Shown here: piece by piece, positions 53,251 through 64,000 of the stretch
Numbering within the stretch: position 1 is the first letter of the stretch
Layout of the letters: the number at the start of each line of letters is the position of its first letter
DNA from: Bryopsis sp. KO-2023
Taxonomy: Eukaryota; Chlorophyta; Ulvophyceae; Bryopsidales; Bryopsidaceae
Length of the DNA stretch: 64,000 nucleotides
Assembly (NCBI GenBank): GCA_030272585.1
Contig: BSYQ01000011.1
Span: 2,170,001 to 2,234,000 of the forward strand
Direction of reading: 5' to 3'
Program-made: the position numbers and the translations under genes
The notes under the pieces: generated by a model
Database searches by the model: none
Told to the model about the DNA's origin: nothing
What the model saw: the letters and a program-made list of their open reading frames with translations, nothing else

Positions 53251-56200
53251 TCACCACTCTTCAAATGACTTCGTCAGATCTGCATTCAGTGGAGCACCCC
53301 CCACCATTTTGCCATACACGAAGAAACTCAAAATCGAAAAAACCATCAATGACCCAATGCCAACTCCCAAAGTCACCAACAATTTCTTCCTGGTTGCAGC
53401 CCATGATGATTTTTTTTCGTTCGAGGGCTCCCACCCCATCGCTTTCATTGTCTTTAAATGCGTTTCATGAACGATGTTTGCCAGGGAGCGACGGAGGGTG
53501 GTGGAGTCTTCATCTGATAACCCTCCTCCCGAAGTGACGGTGTTCGAGCATGAATTCCCCAAGCTTGAGTTTTGGATGTTGACAAAAGTATCATTCCCAA
53601 AAGCAGGGATATCACCGCAAACTGAGGTCAAATTGTACAAGTCCCTGGGGACAAGCAAAACATACAAAAATAAGGGGGGGGGGGGGGAAGAACAGAAGAG
53701 CGTCAAGGAATAATTCTGAGCCTCTATAGAATATATAAGAATGTATATTATTATATGTAATAGATTGGATGAATGAATGAATAGTCGATTTACATTAGGA
53801 AAACTTGCACAACTAAGGCCGTCCACAACGAGGTGATTTAGCCAACCCTACTCAAAAGTTTCAAACCGTGCAAAGTATACTTTCTTCATTCATTTATTTT
53901 ATTTTATTTGTAATTTATAGTTTTTTTGTATTATCTTATCGGATTAATGACAACAATTTGCCGTCTGAACACCCCCCCCCCTCCCTTTCCACCAATATCA
54001 TATCGAGGTCGTGTACCAAGTATATCATACAATTCTTGTTTCGCTTTTTCTTGACAGCAAATAACTAACTGTGCAACTGAGGGGAAAAAAAAATTTGTCA
54101 GAAAATAATTAGAAAAAAAAAGAGTCTTGTAGACAGATGATGTTCCAAATCACTCCTCTCCCCTTCCCCCCAAAAAAGAAAAAAAACTATAACAAATAAT
54201 AATGATAATAAATATTTATTGTTCTAAATAGAATAACGACACAGGGGAATAGTCTGCATGGGGATTTATTCCATCCTTAATGCAAAGCACATTTGAAAGA
54301 AAAAAGGCGACACGTTGTATTGCTGGTGTTTTTTTTTCCACTCACAGTTTTGTGATATTTTGCATCTTCAGCCAATCCGATGGAACAGTCCCAGTAAAAT
54401 GGTTCGACCCAAGAGTCCTGAATTTCACGTTATGAATTTCAAAAGAAATGAACAAAAGAAAAAAAAAACAGCCACAAAATGTATGTTTCCCCTTGCCCAC
54501 CTTCCCCAGTGTAGTATTAACAATATCTCATCATTTTTTGCTGTCTATTACTAATCTATTGTTTTACTTTTATTTATATCCAAATCTTTCACGAATGGTT
54601 TTAATTATGAGCAGAAAGAAAATTTCTACCCCCCAAAAGTTTGGAATTCAATTTTTTGTGGCTTTTTCTTCCCCTTCCCCCCCCCAAAAAAAAATAAAAA
54701 TAAAATATAATTATATATATATGTGTATATATATAAATTGTAAAAACATAAAAACAAATAAACACTGACTATAAACTGCGAGAAGTTTTGAGAACGGTAT
54801 AATTTCTAGAACAAGAGGAAATGCGATGTTCGGAGTCCTACTGACAGGGTTTGCAGTCTTAAAATTCCTTCGATTCCTTCTGGCAGAGTTCCCTGAATTC
54901 TGTTGCCCCTGAGCCTCAAATCAAGCAGAGGGCTCCGCCAAAAAATATTGGGCCGGCCTCCCCGAAATTCCCCGCTGAATTCGTTGTCATGCAGCCACCT
55001 GCATAAAAAAATCGTTATATATATATATATATATCATGTAATCATGTTTTTCTGGAGGTTCTCGACTCTATTTCTCCTTAGTTTACTATTGGTGGATAGA
55101 TAGAGAGCTAGATATGGACATTGTGATGCTACGGAGGTTTGTTTCTGAGTCAGACTAGAACACGTTTCTGTGAATGGGCTGCACTCGGCCTTTTACCCTT
55201 GTGTAAAACACTTTCGATACAAAATACATCATGAAATATATGACATTGTTGTTATTCTCCACACAATGTAATTTGATGTTTGTTTGTTGTTATTCTGCCT
55301 GAATGATCTACTTAAATTTTTTTTTAAACACCCGAAAAGTGATTCAGTATGGCTCACCCAGCCAATTTTTGTTAAAAATGAAAAAAAAAACAGTGTAAAA
55401 AAAAAATTAGGTGATTCTTTTTTTTTCAGAAAACTCAAAAAAACGTGAAATGTTTTCTTAGAAAATAAAAAGAAGCAAAAAAAAACACAGGATACATATA
55501 CTTTTCAAGAAAAGAATAATTGGCAGGTGTATGTCAGCTTCCTTACAATTCCCTCATTGAAGCGGCCAATTCCGATTCCCAGAACGTCCTATCATTCAGG
55601 GGCGTCGGCCCACTCAATCTATTCCCACACAGCTTCAACTTTTTTACTCGAAACCTCGATATGTCTGGCAGAGGGCCCTCCAATTCATTATCCATCAAGG
55701 ATCTACACAACTCACACACAGAGCAACAGTATCTGTCAGTCATAGTTATTTTAATTTCTCGAAAAAAAAAATCGGCGAAAGTTTGAAAAATTATTTGCTG
55801 TCTGGTGTTCAGGTTTTTTTTTAATTTAATTTATACTGAATCCTTTCGTCGGAAATTCTGCATGGGCCTTTGAGTGGAGGTTTTTGAACCCGATTGAAAA
55901 ACGAAAGCAAATGCCCACATTTGTGTTCAGCTTAATGCATGCATGCCATTTTTTAGGCACTGAGCTATGATTTTCCTCACATCAGGTTCATCAGTGCAGT
56001 TTTAGATTTTCGCTTAAAGGGAAATACAATCTTTTGCAAAGTGGCGGAAAAAAAAAACAAAGCGAAAAAGCGAAAAAAACATATATATATATATATATGT
56101 AGGAGTGACCCCAGGTTGCTTACAGCTCCTGTAAGTAGTCCAGCTTGTGAATATCCTCATTGAGGTTCCCTTTCAACTGCATGCTGTCTAGGATAATGCT

Positions 56201-59200
56201 GGTCACATGATTGAAGGGGTCGCATGTGATACCAGTCCATCCGGAACAAATTATGGCTTTCGTTTCGTTCGTCCAATAAACCAGGATGCCAGGAGGGGGT
56301 TTCAATGATTCCATCAAACTCAGCAAGACATCAACTGCAAAAAAATATATTAAAAAAAAAAAATAACAATAAATTTGAAGCAGCATTTAAAAAAAAAAGC
56401 CCTTAATCGGTCACTTTTTTGGCTAGTGGACGGGCTGCAATGTAATGTATATATTTGAAATGGGGAAAAATGTGATATATCTGAAAAAAAAAGGATAAAA
56501 TGCAGTATGCTTGACAAAAAATGAAGTTAAAGAAAGGAAAAAATATATTGAAAAAGAGCGTAAATGTAAATGTAAATCGCACCTTCTTCTTGATAATAAG
56601 CAGGTGGCTCGGGGCATTCCACACCAAACGTCGTTCCCAAATCCGTGAAAAAAGGATCTGTTGCAAACTCTGGTTTTTCCCCACATATGCCTGGAAGCCT
56701 AGGAAGGTATCTGGAGAAGAAAGAAAAAAAAATTGAAAAAAATTGATAACTTTCGATTTTGACAAATAAGTGCAACTCGTTTTTTTTTGTTTTTGTTTTT
56801 CAACCCGTATTTTCTGATCTGCCTGCAAGGATTTTTTTTTTTTGTTAAATCTATTTTGCTTGAATACGTGGACCCAGAAAAAAAGCAATTTTTTTTTACC
56901 CGATTTAATCAATGTGAATAATATGCATATAATATATTATTAACAATATTATAATGTGACCGACCTTCCTTACAAGTTCTTCAGCTTCATGGCTTCCCAT
57001 TCCTTAGGCACCGTTCCGTAAAATTCATTGTAGCCGATCCTCCTGATTTTTTGGGAAAAAAGAAATGAATGAAATGAAAAAAAAAACAAAAGAAATGAAA
57101 TGAAATGAAATTAAAAAAAAAATGAAATTAAAAAAAAATGAAATAAAATAAAATAAAATAAAATAAAATAAAATAAAATAAAATAAAATAAAATAAAATA
57201 AAATGAAATGAAATAAAAAAAAATGAAATAAAATGAAATGAAAAAAATAAAAATAAAAAATGAAATGAAATGAATAGAGGGGATGTGAAAACAACTATGG
57301 AGAGAGAGAGAGCATGAATTGACTCACAAATCATGGAGTTCTGGAAATCCCTCGTAGCCATGCGGAATGGTTCCGTAGAAAAATTGTTTTCCATATCGGA
57401 GAACTTGAATGGGCGATTGAGAAAAGGTTTCTGGAGGTGCGCTGTCGACCGATCCTCGGAGTTGGTTTTGATCAACGAAACTGAAAAAAAAAAAGAAGGA
57501 AAGAAAGAAAGAAAGAAAGATTATCATCAAGAAAATGAAAAGGTCCCGTGCCCACACCACTCATTTGTATAGTGGATGAGCTACAATGTATTGTATTATA
57601 TTATAGATATATATTATTATTTTATTATGGAATATTGTTGATAGGGAAAAAAAGAAAAGCAAAAGGTTATAGACGTATAGATGAGTCAACGATTAAATAT
57701 GAAAGTGTTTTGGGAAAACTCAGTTTGTTCATTTTACTAGTTTATTTTTTTTCATTTTGGGTTTGAGTGCCTTCTTTGTCTAATTATTTAAAAAAATAAT
57801 AATAAGAAATTGCAAAAAAAAAAAAGGAAGAAACACCGTGAAAATCCATATGGCACCTGAAAACAATGACTAACAAAAGGAAGATTCTGAACGGATGCTT
57901 TTGATAAGGAAAAAACAACAATTGAAAAGAGAAAAAAAAGGGTGTATGCATATGCTTCACTTATTTTTTCAATTTAAACAGAAAAACCACAAAAAAAAAC
58001 ACTCGTCTTTGACCCCATTTCTCTATTATTATTTTTATTAAAAAAATGTACTACATAGATGCTTAAAGCTCCAAGTATCCCCGTCCACCATGCCCAAAAA
58101 AATGAGTCATACAGATCTTTTTGATTTAATTGATGAACTTAGCTATTTGCTATACAATTTTTTATATGCATGTTTTATGAAAGGAGTGGATCACTTACAT
58201 TTCTTCCAGACTTTTTCCCAGTGGCGACAACCAGTTTTGAGCGTCATGGAAATAGAAGCCTCCAGTGAATGAGTTCAAATCCATTCTGATAATTCTCAGA
58301 TTTGGTAAACCCATCACATTTGGCAGATTCCCCTTGAGGTTATTTTGATTCAACCTCCTGTTTTGACACGCAAATGCACCGAAAGCTGAGGCAAAAAATC
58401 GAGAAATCGATTTTCAATTGATTTTTTTGAAAAAATCGAAAGTTTCTTCAAACAAATTCACATGCTCTGTCCCTCCCCTCCCCCCCCCCAAAAAAAAGGA
58501 AAGAAAAAAATCCTTGATCTCACTGTTCCGCGAATCTTTTTTTTTCGATTTCATGTTGCTGTTTGTCTTTCCATTTTGGGTTTTTTTTTTCCATAAGAGA
58601 GAAAAATCAAAGGGAAGGTGGCAATGGATTTGCTTCTCAACCTCATTGTGTTTCCTTCTTTTCTTGAAAAAAAAACAACACAGTAGCTATTTAATTTATT
58701 ATTGTTTTCATATTTCTCTCCAGTGAACAGCATTCGGCATTTTCTGGGTGTTTTCTGGGTTACGAAACGCATGCATGCGATTCTGCTGTGAAAAAAATAT
58801 TTCATTTTGAAAAAAAAAAATCCCAGCAGCAGCAGCAGCAGCAGCAGCAGCATCCGTCATGGAAATATGTTGCAGGCAAAAACTCAGAATTCCAGACATC
58901 GCACTTTCTCTTTTTTTTTTTCAATTTTTTTTTTTTTTTTTTTACACCACTCACAGTTCTTCCAAGAATTCGAGGTAGGCCACCAAGGGAGTGACGACTC
59001 CGCTGAGCTCTTTTTGAGTGAGGGTTATTTTTTTGATGTTTCTGTTTTCATTGCAAGTTATCCCCGTCCACTCGCACACCCTTGATATGTTCAAAGGATT
59101 CCAATCGCTGATCTTCCCTTTGATGTCGATAAAAGAATGCCGCATCTCCAACAGAGCATTCACTGAAACATGAACCCTTTCCTTCTTTCACATTTGTTTT

Positions 59201-59493
59201 ACATTCTGTTGCTTAGCATTGGATCGGGCTGAACCCATAGGTGAATTTCATGGGGGGTGGAGGGGGATTCCACATTTTTTTTGGAGTGTATTTTTGTTGC
59301 AAATTTGTTGGGTTGAGAGGATGGGGTGGTGACCCGACGATTGGACTTCCAGCAAGGAAATTGTGCCGGCGTTGGAATTCTTTGAAGAAAATTTCCTTGC
59401 AGCAACAATACCTTCCATGTCTGTGGCAGCTCGGCCGACATCGCCACAGAACGCGATGGCCAGAATCGAGACGAACAGAAACCCCAGCCCCAT
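53251..59493 (-). CDS. LRR receptor-like protein with two LRRNT-LRR modules
   Basis: Eleven exons on minus: 59412-59493 (signal peptide MGLGFLFVSILAIAFCGDVG), 58955-59162, 58199-58357, 57328-57480, 56974-57042, 56583-56710, 56124-56334, 55547-55702, 54846-54998, 54346-54417 and 53251-53644 (stop TGA). All phases agree and give about 594 residues. Exon 2 is an LRR N-cap (CEWTGITCNE), followed by LRR exons that split within the consensus Leu. Exon 6 is a Cys-containing cap (LPGICGEKPEF, then VECPEPPAYY). Exon 7 starts a second N-cap (CSGWTGITCDP) with more LRRs (LTLGSNHFTGTVPSDWLKMQ). The last exon has a C-cap, a membrane span (LLVTLGVGIGSLMVFSILSF) and a tail of about 19 residues. It lacks a kinase domain, so it is a receptor-like protein, probably at the plasma membrane. 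The ligand is unknown. The donor of exon 54846-54998 is weak. Confidence 0.85.
57061..57275. repeat. (AAAAT)n / (GAAAT)n microsatellite
   Basis: About 215 bp of AAAAT and GAAAT pentamers in an intron of the LRR gene. It is the complement of the (TTTTA)n tract at 5101-5365. Confidence 0.9.
58826..58852. repeat. (CAG)9 triplet repeat
   Basis: Nine CAG units in an intron of the LRR gene. Not coding in the gene model. Confidence 0.85.
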
Positions 59494-60209
59494 ATCGTCT
59501 CTACTTCCTCTGTTGTTTTGATCAACGATGCCTGCTTTTTGTTCGGAATTTGCACCAGAATGATGTTTTTTCCCAATTATTGGTTTTATTATTGAACACC
59601 CCTCGCGCAGACGCTACTCTCTGTGCGTTTGGCTGAAATTATGAGCCAATGGAGGGTCTCAACATCAGGTCCGAGATGCACTTTTCGTGCCGACTGGTTT
59701 TGACGTCCTCGGACGTCACATTGCATGTCCAACCGTGATGTGGGCATGCAATGCTCTGATGTGTATGTTTCGAGATCAACAGAAGCAGTAGCACGCTTTT
59801 TGGATTCCATCGGCTCGAAATACATATTTTTTCTACAAGAAGTTGGAGATCCAACATATTTCAAACATCAAAGATAACCAACTCCCCACCCCCTTTTTCA
59901 CACGGAACAGCTCCACCGGAAAAAAAAAGTCACCCAAAGCCACAGCATAGAGATATAGGCCGAAGATTCCACATCACATTCTCAACAAATATTTCTTTAC
60001 CAGGATGTCCAATTTTTTCCTGCCGCCACATGTCTTGGCACCATTTGATAATAAAATGGATTAAAATTTTTGACAGCGCCAACCCTTTAACAATCACTGT
60101 CCACAAATCCACAGTACAACCCCCCCCCCTCTCCCCAAACATTTCTTTTTTTTTTTTTGGGGGGGGGGGGGCGCACACAAAACGCTCCACAGACACACAT
60201 AGTGGTGGC
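59494..60209. other. Intergenic region between SYF2 and the LRR gene
   Basis: The 3' UTR of SYF2 and the promoter of the LRR gene, both on minus. No TATA box or coding exon that I can defend. Confidence 0.45.
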
Positions 60210-62246
60210 TTAGTGGTCGGGCAGGGCAGTACCCCTTTCCAGATTTGCCCGAATTTCTTGGGTGTATTTGGCAAAAGCTCTGTCGATTTTTTTGTTGAAA
60301 GTTGCGTTTCGGTCGTTGATGTAATCGATATCTTTGTCTTCGTAGTGCTTTCTTCTTCGACTGAACTCCGCACGTTTCATATCCCTATAGGGGGAAAAAA
60401 AGATATTAAAAATAATAAAAGATAGTAATTAAACAGAAAAACAGTATATATTTTTTTTGTTTGCAAACAAATCAAAAAAATTCAAAATCAAAAAGGCGAG
60501 TCTGGATGTAATAACAGTTTTCAAACATCACCGTAACAATTAAGAAAAAAAAGAGAAAGCATAGTTATCGCTTTGCAGATAACCCTGGCAATGGCAAAGC
60601 AAGGAAGAAAAAAAACAACTGGCAGAATGGAATCAAAACACCGTGTGTGTGGCTTCCCCGACAGGCACTGGCACCCCCCAAAAAAAACGGGCTTGATTTC
60701 ACAAGCACAAAGCAGCCCTTCACGGTAGTTCGCTTCACGTTTTGATTTTTTTTCTCGATTTTTGTTTTGAATGACTGTACCTTTCATTGAGCTCGTTGAC
60801 CATTCTATCGACATTCTGCTCCGGCAAGTTTGGAGCCCTGCCATACTCCAAGCTGTTTGCATCTCGATAAAAATCAGGGTTCCTCTGTTTTTCCGCCTCG
60901 TAATCTTCCAATGTGTATGGAACCTGCCAAACGAAAAAAAATTACATACATAAATAAATAAACCCAAGTTCTTTCTTTTCAAAAAAAGAATAAAAAAAAA
61001 ATCTCAAAACATGAAGCAAGGGGAGCGGGAAGGACTGCTTTGTCTGTTTTTAGTAATCCACTGGTGTTTTTTTTTTTTGGGGGGGGGGGGGGGGGGGAGA
61101 CTCCTCCAACAGCCGGTTGACTTTTTTTTTTTTTTAAATCGCTCCCATTCAATGCACCTTTTCCGCTCTCTTTTCGCAGGCGTTGTACAGCGTCTTTTGA
61201 TTGAAAACATCCCAACCCATCGGAGCAGGCTTCTTCTCCGCCTTCTTGTATTTGGCTTGAGCGACCTCCACGCTTTCAATCCGATGGACATCCCCGGGCT
61301 GCAACCCCAGGGACTCCAGCTGTTTGGCCTGTTTCTTTTTCCTTTCTTCAAACCATTTTTTGTCGCCCGTCTGCTTTTCTTCATTAGAATGGCCTCTCCC
61401 TGCCTGTACGTTTTATCCCATTCTTATTTTTTTTATTTTTTTATTTTTTCAAACATATTGCAGTGAGGCTGATGGCACTATCTAGCTCATTCACTATGCA
61501 AATGAGTCATGTCGCCCACCACTTGTCGTTATTGTCGATATTTTAGTTTTTGCTTAACTTCTGTGTGCAATATTTGAGATGTCTTTCCTATTCAAGAAAA
61601 TATGTAGGGTAGTTGCAAGAGGTTTCAAAAATTGTGTATTTGTTTTTTTCGGGTTTTTTTGCTTGTTTTTTTTTTCCCCTTTTTTAAACACATGCAACCC
61701 CATCCCCACCCACCCCCTCAAAAAAATAGAAATTAAAAAAATAAAAAAATAAAAAGAACAAGGAAAAAAAAGATACCACAGACTGTTTGTATTCAAGACC
61801 CCACAAATTTGTTTAAAAAAAAAAATTGAAAGGAAAAAGCCCCCCAAAAAAACACAGCAATAAATAAAACATTTAATGGAAAAAAAAAGTAATGAAAAAA
61901 ATTCTTGTACCTGTTTCCTCTTGTTTTCTGCAATGACTGCATGTTGGTTTGCTTTCCGGCACTCGTTCAATTTCTGTTTCAATTGATACAATTTTCTTTT
62001 CCGGCTGGACAAGCCTGCAAGAGGATCTGCCCCTTCTATCAACATAGCTTCCTCACAGCTTCCATCATCCATTTCAACATCTCCCCTAACGGCCTCGGAA
62101 GCCTCTCCCTCAGTTTCATTTGCTTTCATTTCGGAGGCTTCGGAGTTTGCACCGTTTTGACTGTCTGTCCTGGCAGCAATTTCCTCAGAAGGGGGATCTT
62201 GAGCAGATGATTTCTTTTTGGAGTCTTCCATTGCAACCAGGTCATC
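60210..62246 (-). CDS. SYF2: Pre-mRNA splicing factor SYF2 (probable 3' part of a cyclophilin fusion)
   Basis: Exons on minus: 61911-62246, 61158-61403, 60781-60923 and 60210-60384 (stop TAA). All borders are AG/GT and phases match (0, 0, 2). Family signatures: [52 protein letters not shown] and the end [17 protein letters not shown]2 belongs to the NineTeen-complex group of the activated spliceosome in the nucleus. Read from MEDSKKKSS (62231) it is 294 residues, close to the plant length near 298. However, its first exon starts with a clean splice acceptor 15 nt upstream of that Met (DDLVA), in phase 0 with the donor that ends the cyclophilin exons, so the two are probably expressed as one protein, perhaps also separately. 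The intron 61404-61910 is T/A-rich. Confidence 0.93.
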
Positions 62247-62514
62247 CTGGAAAAGCAATGGACACAAAAAATCGGATATAACGCTGTACCACACCCCGCC
62301 TTCCCCCCCCCCCCCCCACCAAAAAAAAAGGAAAAGGAAACAAAACAAAAATACTGGTCCAAAGAATACAACTGTTAAATTGAAAGTGGCTCTTTTTGTT
62401 TGGTTTTCATCTACCGCAACTCTTTAAAAAAAAAAACTTTATCTTTGTTCAGTTATGAGAAACGAAAAAACAACAAAAACAAAACAAAACGATAATAATG
62501 ACAATGGACCTTAC

Positions 62515-64000
62515 TTGTGCAGTTGTGAATTTCGGTTTTTTTTCCTTGACAGGAATGGTGGATTCGGACAATCTTTTCAAAGAAGCCTTATCGGCATCGA
62601 TTGGCGCTGGGCCTTCCTTCAACGCAGCCAACTCCACTTTTTCTTTTTGAACCTTTAGGGCTGTGCCCAAACGAGCTTCCACCTGTCAATTAAAAAAAAT
62701 CAGTAGAAACAAAAAAAACAAAAAAACACAGTAAGAAGTGCAATGCCAAAAATGAGAAAACTGCAATGTACAGGTATTCAACAGCACTCTGCAGTGATGG
62801 CAACACTTGAAAATTATTGAAAAGAATGTAATAAATCTATCTGTACATATATATATATATACATATCCGTAATGTGGCGTTTTTTTTTTAATTTAATAAA
62901 TATTGAAGGAAAAGACACTTATCGAAAAAACCAATGAAAAAAAAAAAAAGATACTTCACGACAAACCTAACTGAAAAGCAAATTTACCTACACATGGCCT
63001 TGTAGCATCGAATTAAAAAAGAAAAAAAACCTTTGAACCTTTTCCTTTGAATAGAAAACACTCACCTGTCCGCAAGCTGAAATTGCCACCGATTTGATCG
63101 TTTTCCCATTTTTCGATCCGCAAAGCTCCACTCTCTTGATGACCCCCATGCCTTCCGATACTTTTCCAAACACCACTGGCAAAAAAAGAAAAAGGAAAAA
63201 TCGCTGAGACTGATAAGAAACACATTCAAAAACGAAGACCAAAAAACTATTTGTAAAACTGTACGTCAGGCCCACACAACTGATTTTTTTTTTTTTTTAA
63301 TGAAACTATTTGTGGGGAAGAACAGTATAAACACCGCTGTCCGACATACATGCAAACACTTCTCAACACGTTTTCTTCTGAATTTTTTTTCCACTATTTT
63401 TCAGAAGACAAAAACACACAACGTTCGCCGCAAGCAAAAAGCGGCAGCAAAATTCCAACAACACATCATGAATGAAAATATTTTTTGCATGGAGGAAAAG
63501 AAAAGAGGGCCGGGGGGGGGGGGGGGGATCTGGCAAAACATCGGGGGAAAAGAATGAATAAAAAAAATGAATAGTAATGAATGAACAATGAATTACCATG
63601 CTTTCCATCAAGCCACGGGCAGGGCACAGTGCATAAGAAGAATTGCGAACCGTTGGTGTCAGGGCCAGCATTTGCCATGCTCAAAATTCCTGGGGAATCA
63701 TGCCTGCCCTTGAAGTTTTCATCAGCGAATGTCCGCCCATAAATAGATTCCCCCCCCGTCCCATCGCCCTTCGTGAAATCGCCACCTTGGCACATGAAGC
63801 TTGGGATGACCCGATGGAACAGGCAGCCCTTGTAGTGCAGCGGCTTGCCCGATTTTCCATCACCCTTTTCGCCTGTTTTTTTTTTTTCAATTTGGAGGGG
63901 AAAAGAAGAAGAAAAGATTAAAATAAAGAAATCAACACACACACAGGGGCCAAGATAGATGTCATTAGCAAACTGGATGGGGTTTCAGCCTTGGTGTAAT
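62515..64000 (-). CDS. Cyclophilin-type peptidyl-prolyl isomerase (5' part beyond window)
   Basis: Exons on minus: 63597-63872, 63066-63175 and 62515-62682. The N-terminal strand of the fold (up to the usual ALCTG) lies past position 64000; 63873-64000 is intron. The core is typical: [66 protein letters not shown] and [10 protein letters not shown], including the catalytic Arg of FHRV and the FF and HV positions. It catalyses proline cis-trans isomerisation. After the domain end (ACGQ) a 56-residue Lys/Glu/Ala-rich tail ends KKPKFTTAQ at a phase-0 donor (GTAAGG), not at a stop. The next acceptor is the SYF2 first exon, 268 nt on. Confidence 0.93.

Noticed and set aside
53251-53826. LRR gene as a receptor kinase
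   Set aside because: The frame stops about 19 residues after the membrane span, and no kinase exon is seen before the convergent centrin gene.
58826-58852. CAG repeat coding for polyglutamine or polyalanine
   Set aside because: It lies in an intron of the LRR gene, outside any exon of the model.

Overview
This is nuclear DNA of a green-lineage eukaryote, most likely a streptophyte alga of the Chara type; the species name is an inference. Genes are split by many GT-AG introns with T-rich tracts. The host proteins are plant-like: a GT77 extensin arabinosyltransferase of the XEG113 type, an LRR receptor-like protein with plant LRRNT caps, an algal-type centrin, and the splicing factor SYF2 joined to a cyclophilin. 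The middle is a young nest of transposons, as expected of a large repeat-rich genome.

Left flank (1-10.4 kb): an open frame on the minus strand running off the edge; a spliced plus-strand gene of unknown function (933-2993, 5' part not resolved); the XEG113-like gene (3728-8938); an orphan TATA box (9481); and two small non-autonomous elements.

Nest (10406-48223): chromovirus Gypsy-A has 171-173 bp LTRs and a 5-bp target duplication ACCAC. It carries a second chromovirus (Gypsy-B1, 16771-26853) inside pol, and a two-gene hAT DNA transposon (28999-46273, 8-bp duplication GTGGCAGC) between pol and a third ORF. The hAT itself carries a second Gypsy-B copy (Gypsy-B2, 34140-44228, 5-bp duplication GGGCC). 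Both gypsy lineages have gag, pol with a chromodomain, and a conserved extra ORF3 in the env position that ends in a RING-like Cys/His pattern. Gypsy-A sits in a tRNA-like sequence that was also hit by a MITE.

Right flank (48.2-64 kb): a tRNA-like locus, a Pol III-type unit, a MITE rich in E2F-like motifs, centrin (plus, 50158-52393), a double-module LRR receptor-like protein (minus, 53251-59493), and SYF2 with an upstream cyclophilin on the same strand (minus, 60210 to beyond 64000). Splice sites and phases allow the cyclophilin and SYF2 to be one fused protein.

All exon borders were read by eye from splice consensus, reading frame and family resemblance. No alignment, transcript or database search was available.
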